This document shows, one piece after another, positions 42,508 to 50,957 of a DNA stretch of 64,000 bases; the first letter of the stretch is position 1, and the number at the start of each line of letters is the position of its first letter. The position numbers and the translations under genes were made by a program. The stretch lies in NCBI GenBank assembly GCA_028279515.1, contig JANQNQ010000008.1:496001-560000 (forward strand), given 5' to 3'. This DNA is from Flavobacteriaceae bacterium. GTDB taxonomy: Bacteria > Bacteroidota > Bacteroidia > Flavobacteriales > Flavobacteriaceae. A model generated the notes under the pieces. That model saw only the letters and a program-made list of their open reading frames with translations. It did not search any database and was not told where the DNA came from.

Positions 42508-43158
42508 TTACATCTCTAAAATGATCTGTCGATGCGCTAAGGCCCATTTGATCAAGCTGTTGGTCTCTGTTTTGATATCTAGCTTGGCGATGATGTTGCT
42601 TCGGTGTTTTTCAATGGTCCTTACCGAGACAAAAAGAGATTCGGCAATAGCGTTTGTAGACGTTTCTTGCGCGATCAATTTAAGGATGGTGCGTTCTGAG
42701 GCCGTAAGTGTCTGTAGTTTTTTTATTTCTTCGGAAGCCGTACTCAACGAACTTTCTTCAAAAGATTTGCTGAAGTAGGTACCTCCATTGGCCACCTTTA
42801 GGATTCCTTGTTCGATCTCGAGGAAATTGTCTTCCTTTAAAAGATACCCATCGATCTGAAGCGCTCTGGCCTGCATTAAAAAATCGGTAGACTTGTGAAG
42901 GGTCAACATAACGAATTTGGTGGCAGCCCCCTTTTCTCGAGCCATTTTTACTACATCGAAGCCCGAAAGCAAGGGCATGTCAATATCCAAAATGGCAATC
43001 GTTGGATTTAACGTAAGGATCAGCTCTAAGGCTTTCATGCCTTGGTCAGCCTGGCCTGACACGCTAAAGCCATGCTCTATCAACTCGTTATACAATCCCT
43101 TTCGTAGCATAGGATGGTCGTCGGCAATCACTAACGTAATGTCATTCTTTTGTATCAT
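42508..43158 (-). CDS. NarL/FixJ-family response regulator
   Basis: The 216-aa protein has a receiver domain (acidic pair DD in VIADDHPML, phospho-acceptor Asp in AILDIDMPLL, Lys in YLLKEDN) and a C-terminal LuxR-type HTH (LTASERTILKLIAQETSTNAIAESLFVSVRTIEKHRSNI in outline). Its start overlaps the upstream kinase stop by four bases, so the two form a pair. It lies directly upstream of the giant secreted protein genes and is the obvious candidate to control them. Confidence 0.93.
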   Translation of the reverse strand: MIQKNDITLVIADDHPMLRKGLYNELIEHGFSVSGQADQGMKALELILTLNPTIAILDIDMPLLSGFDVVKMAREKGAATKFVMLTLHKSTDFLMQARALQIDGYLLKEDNFLEIEQGILKVANGGTYFSKSFEESSLSTASEEIKKLQTLTASERTILKLIAQETSTNAIAESLFVSVRTIEKHRSNIIAKLDIKTETNSLIKWALAHRQIILEM

Positions 43159-44930
43159 ACCGGAATTTGCATTTTAATGATAGTACCCTTGTTAATTTCA
43201 CTTGCTACTTGCAATTTGGACCCCATAATTTTGGCGCGTTCAAGAAGCGTCTTCATGCCAAAACCTGTGCTTACGCCCAATTTTTCTGTAAAGTTAAACC
43301 CTTTTCCGTTATCTTCAATGGTAGCTTCGATAACTTCTTCTTTTCTTTTGATGTCTATCGAGACCGCTTTGGCCTCGGCATGTTTGATGATGTTGTTCAA
43401 CGATTCTTGAATGATTCGATAAAAGTGCAGTGATTGCTCTTCATCGAGGTCATTGTCGATGGAATCGATGTCATACGTAAAAAAGATATTGGTGTTTTCG
43501 TCTACCTCGTTGATCAAAGATTCAAGTGATTTAGAGACGCCAATACGCTCTAATGTCGGAGGGTGTAATCCGTTAAGAATTCCTCTTAGCTCATCTAACG
43601 TGTTTCCTGAAAGGTCTTTCATATCTTTTTCACCCATAGAATCTGACTTCTTAATAAGCAATGCCAATTTTTGCCCTACACTATCGTGCAATTCTCTAGC
43701 GATACGAAAACGCTCATCTTCTTGACCCTTGATCAGGTTTTGAGAAAACTGTTCTTGCAATTGTTGCTTGTTTCTTACGAACTTTCGTGATCGCAGTAGA
43801 TAGATGATCGTGAACAGAGCCAACAACCCCAAGCCCCCGAACAATATCCATTGGTTCTTTACTCTGTTTTTAGCTTCTAAAGTCTCTATTTGTGCTTGCG
43901 ATACTTCCTCTTGCTTTTCGAATTCATACCTGAGCTCTAATTCATTGATTTTCTTAATATTTTCCTTGTTAATGAGAGAATCGTTGTAAATTTTTATAAG
44001 CTTAGCATCCTCATAAGCATTTTTATAATTCCCCAATGCTGCTTCTATTTGACTCTTCTCAACGTAACCTAGAACAATATTTTTCTTATTGTTCTGTTTT
44101 AGTGCAAGGTTTAGTGACTGGTCGATATATTTTAGTGCGTTATTGTAATCCTCTTTTTTCTTATAAACCTGCGCCAATTTTTTAGTATATATCACAGGGT
44201 ACAACTCATGTACCTCGTTTTCAGTGCTAAAGGCTATACATTCTTTTAATAAATTAATACCGTCTTCATAGTTTCCTTTTTCTGCATGCATAAGTGCCAG
44301 ATCTGATCTCGCATCATGGAATCCAATTGTATTGCCAGCCATCTTACTAAATTGAGCTGATTTTTCATACGCCATTAATGCCGAATCAATTTTTTTATCC
44401 TTTTTATAGCAGTCACCCAATACGACATAATTGTATGCCAAGGCAAAGGTGTCCTTAAACGCCTCATTGATCTCTTTGGCTTTTAAAGTAATGGTTTTGG
44501 CATCTTCAATATTCCCCTGATCAAAATGAAGTACAGACAAATTATAATAGACATTAGCGATTCTTAGAGAGTCATTAATTTTCCTAAATTGCCTTTCTGC
44601 CTCGATAAACTGCTCCATGGCAACCGTAAAATTTCCTTGATCATTATTTATGGCTGCCAAATAGTGATAAATTTCTCCGCGCAACATAATGTTTGCTTCC
44701 GGGTAGGGTAAAAGATCGATCGCCTCCTGCAAAAGTTTTCGTGCTCGAGGATTGTCTGTTCCATACAAACGCGCACCAATATTAAATAAGGCATCTGCTT
44801 TTACGGTATCGACAGTAGCTTCTTCTAACTTCTTTTCCCAAGTAAGAAGATCAGATTTGGCGTCACCTTGCCCATAAACAAGATACGCGCAGGATACGAA
44901 TAAAATGAAAACTGCATTTCTCATCATCAC
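43155..44930 (-). CDS. TPR-containing sensor histidine kinase (HisKA_3 type), partner of the NarL regulator
   Basis: The 591-aa protein has a signal peptide (AYLVYGQ), about 320 residues of tetratricopeptide repeats (for example ALFNIGARLYG, VYYNLSVLHFDQGN, ALKYIDQSLNLALKQ) placed in the periplasm, a membrane helix (WILFGGLGLLALFTIIYLL, ~370), then a HisKA_3 domain with ARELHDSVGQ and an ATPase domain with NNIIKHA and DNGKGF. It phosphorylates the response regulator it overlaps. A TPR sensor suggests that it detects a protein or peptide. It is paralogous to the kinase at 44987-47005. Confidence 0.92.
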   Translation of the reverse strand: MMMRNAVFILFVSCAYLVYGQGDAKSDLLTWEKKLEEATVDTVKADALFNIGARLYGTDNPRARKLLQEAIDLLPYPEANIMLRGEIYHYLAAINNDQGNFTVAMEQFIEAERQFRKINDSLRIANVYYNLSVLHFDQGNIEDAKTITLKAKEINEAFKDTFALAYNYVVLGDCYKKDKKIDSALMAYEKSAQFSKMAGNTIGFHDARSDLALMHAEKGNYEDGINLLKECIAFSTENEVHELYPVIYTKKLAQVYKKKEDYNNALKYIDQSLNLALKQNNKKNIVLGYVEKSQIEAALGNYKNAYEDAKLIKIYNDSLINKENIKKINELELRYEFEKQEEVSQAQIETLEAKNRVKNQWILFGGLGLLALFTIIYLLRSRKFVRNKQQLQEQFSQNLIKGQEDERFRIARELHDSVGQKLALLIKKSDSMGEKDMKDLSGNTLDELRGILNGLHPPTLERIGVSKSLESLINEVDENTNIFFTYDIDSIDNDLDEEQSLHFYRIIQESLNNIIKHAEAKAVSIDIKRKEEVIEATIEDNGKGFNFTEKLGVSTGFGMKTLLERAKIMGSKLQVASEINKGTIIKMQIPV

Positions 44931-44953
44931 ATTTAAATTACATGAACAAAGGA

Positions 44954-44972
44954 TAAGATCAATTTGATCTTA
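44954..44972. promoter_or_regulatory. 19-bp palindrome before the TPR kinase gene
   Basis: TAAGATCAA-T-TTGATCTTA has perfect 9-base arms, 24 bases before the kinase start codon and 15 bases before the end of the second kinase gene. It may be an operator or a transcript hairpin between the two kinase genes. Confidence 0.45.
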
Positions 44973-44986
44973 CATTTTCAGCACTC

Positions 44987-47005
44987 CTAAATAGGAATGT
45001 TTAATGTCATTTCGGTACCTTGGTCTGGCGTGCTTTCTACATTGATCAATGCTCCCATGATCTTGGCACGTTCCAACAAGGTTTTCATCCCGAATCCGTT
45101 TCCAGACCTAATTTTTTCCAAAAAATTAAATCCCTTTCCGTTGTCGCTTACCAGCGCTTCTATAGATCCTTCTTTACGTTCTATTCTAATAGAGACGGCC
45201 TTCGCTTCTGCATGTTTAATGATGTTGTTCAATGATTCCTGAATGATGCGATAGAAATGAAGGGATTGTTCTTTGTCAAGATCTTTGTCGATCAGGTCAA
45301 TGTCATAGGTAAAAAAGATATCAGTGTTCTCATCTACTTCGTTTATTAAAGATTCAAGGGATTTGGAGATGCCAATACGTTCTAGGCTAGGTGGGTGAAG
45401 TCCATTGAGGACACCTCTTAATTCATCCAGCATGTTTCCCGAAAGGTCCTTGATATCTTCTTCACCTTTAGAGCTTGATTTCTTGATCAACAACGCTAGT
45501 TTTTGCCCAACACCATCGTGCAACTCCCTGGCTATACGAAACCGCTCTTCTTCCTGACCTTTAATGAGTTTTTGCGAGAAGTTGACCTGCATTTTTCGTT
45601 TACGTAAGGCTGTCAATCTAGAACGCCATAGCAAAAAGCCTACAAAAAGTGCTAACAACCCAATACCTCCAAAGATCATCCACTGTTGTTTTAGTTTATT
45701 TTCTTGATCAAGAAAGGTGATCTCGGATTCTTGCGCCGCTATTTTGGCATCGCGCTTTTCGGTCTCATACAACGTTTGATAATAGGCTAGTGAGCGCCTG
45801 CCTTGTTGACTTTGATAACTGTCGTTAAGCGCTTTTGAGGTCTTAAAATGGTATAAAGCGTTATCACTATCACCCTTTCGTTCATAGGCGTTGGCAAGAA
45901 ATAGGTGCCCTCGAATTTTATGTTCAACGTTGCCTGATGTTTCCTTTAATGTCAAAAATTGTTTCCCCAAACGAATGGCCTCAGAAATGTCCCCTGTGAC
46001 GTAGCTGTAGATACTCAATGCTTCCAAATAACCATCTTTAAAGCTTCCTTTTGAGTAACGGTCGAGGTCACTTTTCATGAGCTTCAAAATGCCCTCTGCC
46101 TTTTCAAGGCTATCCGTCAATGCATAGGTTTGTAATAGCAGAATTTGAATTTGGGGCTCGTATTGGTCATACAATTCAGAATTCTTCGAAAGAGAAAGTG
46201 CTTTTTTCAAGTTTTTGACGCGCGAACGGTAATTTTCTTGCTTTCGATCGTCAACAGTAGCGCTTATCAATCCAGATAAGATGGCAGGATAATATCCAAT
46301 TTGCTCTGAAAGTGCCATCATTTCTTCTCTCTCCTTTTTCGCTTCATCAAAGAACCCGATTCTACTATATAGATTGGCTCTAGAATTTCTTGTATTGATC
46401 AATCGAATGGTGTCTTTCTGGGCCGCATAGATCTCTTCTGCCTGCCTTAAATATTGGCTTGCTTCGGCAAAATTTCCTTCGTCGGCGTACGCATCTGAGA
46501 TATATTTTTTGGTAGTGGCCAATAAAGAAGAATCATTGGCCTTTAATGCATATTCTCCAGCCTTTGAATATAAGGTGATCGACTCAATTGTCTCATCGAG
46601 AAAGAAGTAGCTGTCTCCACCATTAATATACATTCGCGCCCATAGTCTATCATTGTCAACGGCAATCTCGCGGTCTAGAAAATCATTAAATACCTTTTTC
46701 CCTGCTTCAGAGTTTCCAACACGATTGGTAAGATAAAAGATGACACGCCCTGTATAGTCCATAGCCATTTCAAGCGAATCTTGCTTATAGGCTTCGTCTA
46801 TGGTCAATTGTGCAATAGAGTCATATGGAAAACCTCGTTTGTTCCAGATAAGTGTCGTCGCACTATCCAATAAAGACAAACGTTCCGTTCCATCAACGAC
46901 CTCGGCTTTCTCGAGAAGTTGTTGAACGTTCTTTTCTAGCATGGTGTCTTGCGCCACCATGACCACAGAAGTCAATAGTAGTAGTAATAAAATCTTTAAA
47001 TTCAA
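44987..47005 (-). CDS. TPR-containing sensor histidine kinase, second paralogue
   Basis: The 672-aa protein starts with TTG at 47005: no ATG is available between the upstream in-frame stop and a complete signal peptide (MNLKILLLLLLTSVVMVAQ). It contains tetratricopeptide repeats, a membrane helix (WMIFGGIGLLALFVGFLLW), HisKA_3 with ARELHDGVGQ and an ATPase domain with DNGKGFNF. Residues from LLIKKSxSxGE to the end are very close to those of the first kinase, whereas the TPR part differs. It has no regulator of its own next to it, so both kinases may feed the same NarL-type protein with different inputs. Confidence 0.9.
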   Translation of the reverse strand: MNLKILLLLLLTSVVMVAQDTMLEKNVQQLLEKAEVVDGTERLSLLDSATTLIWNKRGFPYDSIAQLTIDEAYKQDSLEMAMDYTGRVIFYLTNRVGNSEAGKKVFNDFLDREIAVDNDRLWARMYINGGDSYFFLDETIESITLYSKAGEYALKANDSSLLATTKKYISDAYADEGNFAEASQYLRQAEEIYAAQKDTIRLINTRNSRANLYSRIGFFDEAKKEREEMMALSEQIGYYPAILSGLISATVDDRKQENYRSRVKNLKKALSLSKNSELYDQYEPQIQILLLQTYALTDSLEKAEGILKLMKSDLDRYSKGSFKDGYLEALSIYSYVTGDISEAIRLGKQFLTLKETSGNVEHKIRGHLFLANAYERKGDSDNALYHFKTSKALNDSYQSQQGRRSLAYYQTLYETEKRDAKIAAQESEITFLDQENKLKQQWMIFGGIGLLALFVGFLLWRSRLTALRKRKMQVNFSQKLIKGQEEERFRIARELHDGVGQKLALLIKKSSSKGEEDIKDLSGNMLDELRGVLNGLHPPSLERIGISKSLESLINEVDENTDIFFTYDIDLIDKDLDKEQSLHFYRIIQESLNNIIKHAEAKAVSIRIERKEGSIEALVSDNGKGFNFLEKIRSGNGFGMKTLLERAKIMGALINVESTPDQGTEMTLNIPI

Positions 47006-47129
47006 GGATGACGGTGTTAAGGGAACTCTAATTTAAGCAAATTTCCTCTAAAAACTAAGAAAATCAAGCACGTATAAACCCCTGTTTTTAGGACTTTAAC
47101 AAACTAACCCGTTAACTAAACCGATTGTA

Positions 47130-48950
47130 CTATGCCATTAAGGCCTTCCCAATACGTTTCCAAGTCCTGTACAATAAAAACCCTGAAACGATGACAACGC
47201 CTAACAGCATGAATGCTTGTGAAATATTTCCGTAGATGAAGTTCCCTGTTGTGAACAGTACGCTGTATACAAGAATACACCCTAAGACCATGGCCAATAT
47301 TCCCTGCGGAATCATCCATTTTCCTTTGTCGGTTACGATATCTTGGTTTTCAGCGGCTGCTTTGGCAAGTACTTTTTTCCAACCTGGTCCTCCGGGTTGA
47401 ATGCGTTTATAAAAGTCGAAGAGCTTGCTATCATCATCAGGCTTTGTCATAAAGGTTACAGTCAACCAAATAATAGTGGTAGTGATCACCACAAACGGAA
47501 ATTGAAACCAATCTGGAAACCATCCCTCTTGGCCGTCAGCGCCAAACATCATAGCTTTTACAGTCGGGGTGCTTATGATCACCGAAATGATGCCCGAAGA
47601 GAACATGGCCGAGATCTCACTCCAAGCATTGATACGCCACCAGAACCAACGTAAGATGAAGATCAGTCCGGTTCCTGCACCAAACATGATGATATAATCA
47701 AACAATTGCACGGCATTGGTTAAGGCCAAAGCGATCAAAGTGCTAACTACCATGAGTAATACGGTAGAAAGTCTTCCCACGGCTACCAGTTTCTTTTCCG
47801 AAGCATCCTTGTCCACAAATTCCTTATACACATCATTCACTAAATAGGAAGCTCCCCAATTAAGGTGCGTCGAGATAGTAGACATATACGCAGCGACCAA
47901 CGAAGCAACTACCAAGCCTAGCAATCCTGCTGGCAACATAGTTAGCATTGCAGGGTAGGCGAGGTCATGCCCCAATTTATCTTCAGTAATCCCTGGAAAG
48001 GCTTCTTGAATACTGGCCAAGTCCGGAAATACTACCAACGACGCCAATGCTACCAAGATCCATGGCCACGGACGTAATGCATAATGCATGATGTTAAAAA
48101 AGAAAGTTGCACCAATGGCATGATTCTCGTTTTTGGCAGCCAACATACGCTGAGCGATGTATCCGCCTCCACCGGGTTCAGCGCCCGGGTACCAAGAACT
48201 CCACCACTGTATCGCCAACGGAATGATGAGCAATGTAATCACTGCCTTTTTATCACTCCAACTCGGTACCAATCCAAGTTTATCTTTGATATCCGGATTT
48301 GAGACCAACTTGTCAATGCCTCCAACTTCTGGTAAATTCACGCAGTAATAAGCAGCGCCAATAGCCCCGATCATCGCTACAAAAAACAATAGAAAATCTG
48401 AATATACCACGCCTTTAAAACCACCAAGCGCACTAAAGACCAAGGTAACGGCTGCAGCATAACCCACAGTTTCCCAAGCCGAAAGGCCAAGCATTACTTG
48501 CCCGATTTTAATGGCGGCCAAGGTGACACCTGACATCGCCAAGATGTTAAAGACAAAACCAAGATACACCGAACGAAACCCACGTAAAAAACGAGCAGGC
48601 TTTCCTGAGTACCGTAGCTCATAGAATTCCATGTCAGTATTGACATTAGAGCGACGCCAAAGACGTGCATAGATAAAGACCGTAAGCAACCCTGTGAGCA
48701 AAAAAGCCCACCAGACCCAGTTTCCGGCCACACCATCCTGACGAACAAGATCAGTTACTAGATTAGGAGTGTCGGTCGAAAAGGTGGTAGCCACCATCGA
48801 AAATCCAAGTAACCACCAAGGCATGTTTCGCCCAGAAAGAAAATACTCTGAAGTATTCTTTCCAGATTTTCTGGCAACAACTAGACCAATGGTCAAAGTG
48901 GTCAAGAAAAAGAATATGATGATGCTATAATCTAAGGTAGTTAGTTCCAT
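47130..48950 (-). CDS. Sodium:solute symporter family (SSS) transporter
   Basis: The 606-aa protein has about 14 membrane helices, starting with YSIIIFFFLTTLTIGLVVA. The family pattern is clear: NTSEYFLSGRNMPWWLLGFSMVATTFSTDTPNLVTDLV near the N-terminus and ALGGFKGVVYSDFLLFF after helix 5. It should couple sodium influx to uptake of a sugar or related solute. It is 12 bases after the LytTR regulator gene, so it is likely controlled by it. It could bring in the amino sugar released by the neighbouring GH20/SusCD system, which is inference. Confidence 0.92.
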   Translation of the reverse strand: MELTTLDYSIIIFFFLTTLTIGLVVARKSGKNTSEYFLSGRNMPWWLLGFSMVATTFSTDTPNLVTDLVRQDGVAGNWVWWAFLLTGLLTVFIYARLWRRSNVNTDMEFYELRYSGKPARFLRGFRSVYLGFVFNILAMSGVTLAAIKIGQVMLGLSAWETVGYAAAVTLVFSALGGFKGVVYSDFLLFFVAMIGAIGAAYYCVNLPEVGGIDKLVSNPDIKDKLGLVPSWSDKKAVITLLIIPLAIQWWSSWYPGAEPGGGGYIAQRMLAAKNENHAIGATFFFNIMHYALRPWPWILVALASLVVFPDLASIQEAFPGITEDKLGHDLAYPAMLTMLPAGLLGLVVASLVAAYMSTISTHLNWGASYLVNDVYKEFVDKDASEKKLVAVGRLSTVLLMVVSTLIALALTNAVQLFDYIIMFGAGTGLIFILRWFWWRINAWSEISAMFSSGIISVIISTPTVKAMMFGADGQEGWFPDWFQFPFVVITTTIIWLTVTFMTKPDDDSKLFDFYKRIQPGGPGWKKVLAKAAAENQDIVTDKGKWMIPQGILAMVLGCILVYSVLFTTGNFIYGNISQAFMLLGVVIVSGFLLYRTWKRIGKALMA

Positions 48951-48962
48951 GTGGATCCTATT

Positions 48963-49688
48963 TTATTTTAATAAATTGGATTGATTTTTTAAGATGCGTT
49001 GTTTTGCATGAATGGCATAATTTCTTCCTATAGGAATGCGTTTATCACTGACTTCGACCAAATTGCCCTCAATGGCTTTGACTTTGTCGATGGCGATTGT
49101 ATATGACTTGTGTACACGTACGAAATTCTCTGACGGAAGCTCCTCACTAATACTGGTCAATGATTTATGTGATAAGAACGAGCCTTCTAAAGTACTCACT
49201 CGAATATAATCCTTAAGACTCTCGATGAAGAGAATGTCGCTCAGCAAGATCTTCACCAGTTTCTTGTCTACCTTCAAAAAGATATGTGCCGGTTGTACCA
49301 ATTCGGGTGAAGGGTCGTGCTTTTTGATGGTGATCAGGCGTGCCGTAAGCTTGTTGATCGACTTCAAGAATCGATTGAAGGAAATCGGCTTCACCAGATA
49401 GTCTAATACTTCTAATTCATAGCTTTCTAAAGCGTATTCCTTATAGGCGGTTGTAATAATGACCTGCGGATACTCATGAAGGCTTTTTAAAAACTCAAGA
49501 CCATTCATTCTAGGCATGTTGATATCTAAGAATATGGCATCAATGTCGCCTTCCTCTAAAAGGGGAAGCGCCTCGATAGGACTCTTAAAGGTATCGATGA
49601 TCTCGATGTTCTTGAATTCTTCTAAGAAGGATTCAATCACCTCTATCGCCAGGGGTTCGTCATCGATTATGATACATTTAATGGTCAT
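48963..49688 (-). CDS. LytTR-family response regulator
   Basis: The 241-aa protein has a receiver domain (DDEP, phospho-acceptor Asp in AIFLDINMPRMNG, Lys in DYLVKPISF) and a C-terminal LytTR DNA-binding domain (IFLKVDKKLVKILLSDILFIESLKDYIRV, ENFVRVHKSYTIAIDKV in outline). Its start overlaps the kinase stop by one base (TAATG). This pair sits between the symporter and the divergent SusC gene and may control both. Confidence 0.93.
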   Translation of the reverse strand: MTIKCIIIDDEPLAIEVIESFLEEFKNIEIIDTFKSPIEALPLLEEGDIDAIFLDINMPRMNGLEFLKSLHEYPQVIITTAYKEYALESYELEVLDYLVKPISFNRFLKSINKLTARLITIKKHDPSPELVQPAHIFLKVDKKLVKILLSDILFIESLKDYIRVSTLEGSFLSHKSLTSISEELPSENFVRVHKSYTIAIDKVKAIEGNLVEVSDKRIPIGRNYAIHAKQRILKNQSNLLK

Positions 49689-50710
49689 TATACAGGTATT
49701 TTGAGTTGAACGGTATATTCATTGTTTTCTTTGGCAATGTTCAATGAGTAACTGTTAGGGTATAAAAGTTGCAGCCTTCGCTTCACATTTTGAATGCCAA
49801 TTCCGTTCGATTGTGTTTTTTGATCTTTGGGTTGATAATAGTTGTTTTTCGAGCTAAAAGTTAGTTCATTTCGCGCTCTTTCAAAAGCAATTGACAAACG
49901 CATTTCGTCATTATCCTTTAGCCCATGTTTAAATGCATTCTCTATAAAAGGTAGAAACAACATCGGCACCACTTTTACTCCATCAATATTACCTGTGATA
50001 TCTACTTGCGAAACAACACGATTACTATGCCGCATCTTTTCGAGTTCAATGTAATTGTCAATATGTTCAATTTCTTGCACCAGCGGAAGCTTTTTCTTCT
50101 TGGCATCGTAGATCACATACCGCATAAAGTCAGAAAGCTTTAACACGAGATTGGGCGCCAGATCTGATTTCTTGATAGAAAGTGAATAAAGGCTATTCAA
50201 AGTATTAAAGAAAAAGTGCGGTTGGATCTGAGCTTTCAGATATTTGAGCTCAGTGGTGTATTGCAGCTCTGTCAATTTGCGATTCTTGTTCTGCACGGTG
50301 AGAAAATCGACCGTAAACTTGATGGCCGATGTAAGACCTACCACATACAATTCCCCAATGACAACGGCTACGATGTGATTAAATCCAAACGGAGCCAACC
50401 TTCCTTCAACCTCTGGCCATATATCTTCGGTAACCAACAACAGATTCAGTCCAGACCTTAACAAGTAATGCACGCCCAAAGTAGCACATAGAAGAATGAC
50501 ATATGAAGCGTACTTCTTCTTAAAAATGAATTTAGGTACCAGATAATAAATGTTGAAGTAGACCAAAGCAATATGAAGCGGGAACTCAACAAGATTCGAT
50601 TTTAGTGAGTACCAATAGTCATTGAAATAACTACCCCATCGGACAACATTGAATGAAAAGTAAATGATCCAAAAGTATAGGTGATATCGTCTTTTAATTG
50701 TCCTATTCAC
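49688..50710 (-). CDS. LytS/YehU-type histidine kinase
   Basis: The 340-aa protein has four membrane helices at residues ~10-150, then the His_kinase domain with the acceptor motif AQIQPHFFFNTLNSLYSL (usual form QINPHFLFN) and the ATP-binding motif FIENAFKHGLK, ending with GIGIQNVKRRLQLLYP. No separate sensor domain is seen, so the membrane part is probably the sensor. It partners the LytTR regulator. The 247-base gap to the divergent SusC gene is AT-rich; only an imperfect -7 box (TTACTTTG, 50922) was seen for SusC. Confidence 0.9.
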   Translation of the reverse strand: MNRTIKRRYHLYFWIIYFSFNVVRWGSYFNDYWYSLKSNLVEFPLHIALVYFNIYYLVPKFIFKKKYASYVILLCATLGVHYLLRSGLNLLLVTEDIWPEVEGRLAPFGFNHIVAVVIGELYVVGLTSAIKFTVDFLTVQNKNRKLTELQYTTELKYLKAQIQPHFFFNTLNSLYSLSIKKSDLAPNLVLKLSDFMRYVIYDAKKKKLPLVQEIEHIDNYIELEKMRHSNRVVSQVDITGNIDGVKVVPMLFLPFIENAFKHGLKDNDEMRLSIAFERARNELTFSSKNNYYQPKDQKTQSNGIGIQNVKRRLQLLYPNSYSLNIAKENNEYTVQLKIPV

Positions 50711-50957
50711 ACGCAGTTAGGTTCTGATGAAATCTATAAAAAATCAAGAAAAAGTTATGTTATTATTAATAAATGCGGTGAAAATGTATGACTAATTAAA
50801 GAGAAAAACAAAAAATCTGAGAATATGAAAATTTGGAAAAACTGTCATCTGCAATTGAATGTCGTATGTGTTCAAAATGATGTTGTTTGTCTAAAAAAAA
50901 TTTTTCTAAGACCATAAAGAATTACTTTGTCGGCAATTCATTAAACTTCATTATGGT

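Noticed and set aside
44987-47005. A later ATG start for the second TPR kinase.
   Set aside because: The next in-frame ATG lies within the hydrophobic segment and would destroy the signal peptide; TTG at 47005 keeps it whole.
50711-50957. A consensus promoter for the SusC gene.
   Set aside because: Only an imperfect -7 box (TTACTTTG) was found and no TTG at the usual distance.
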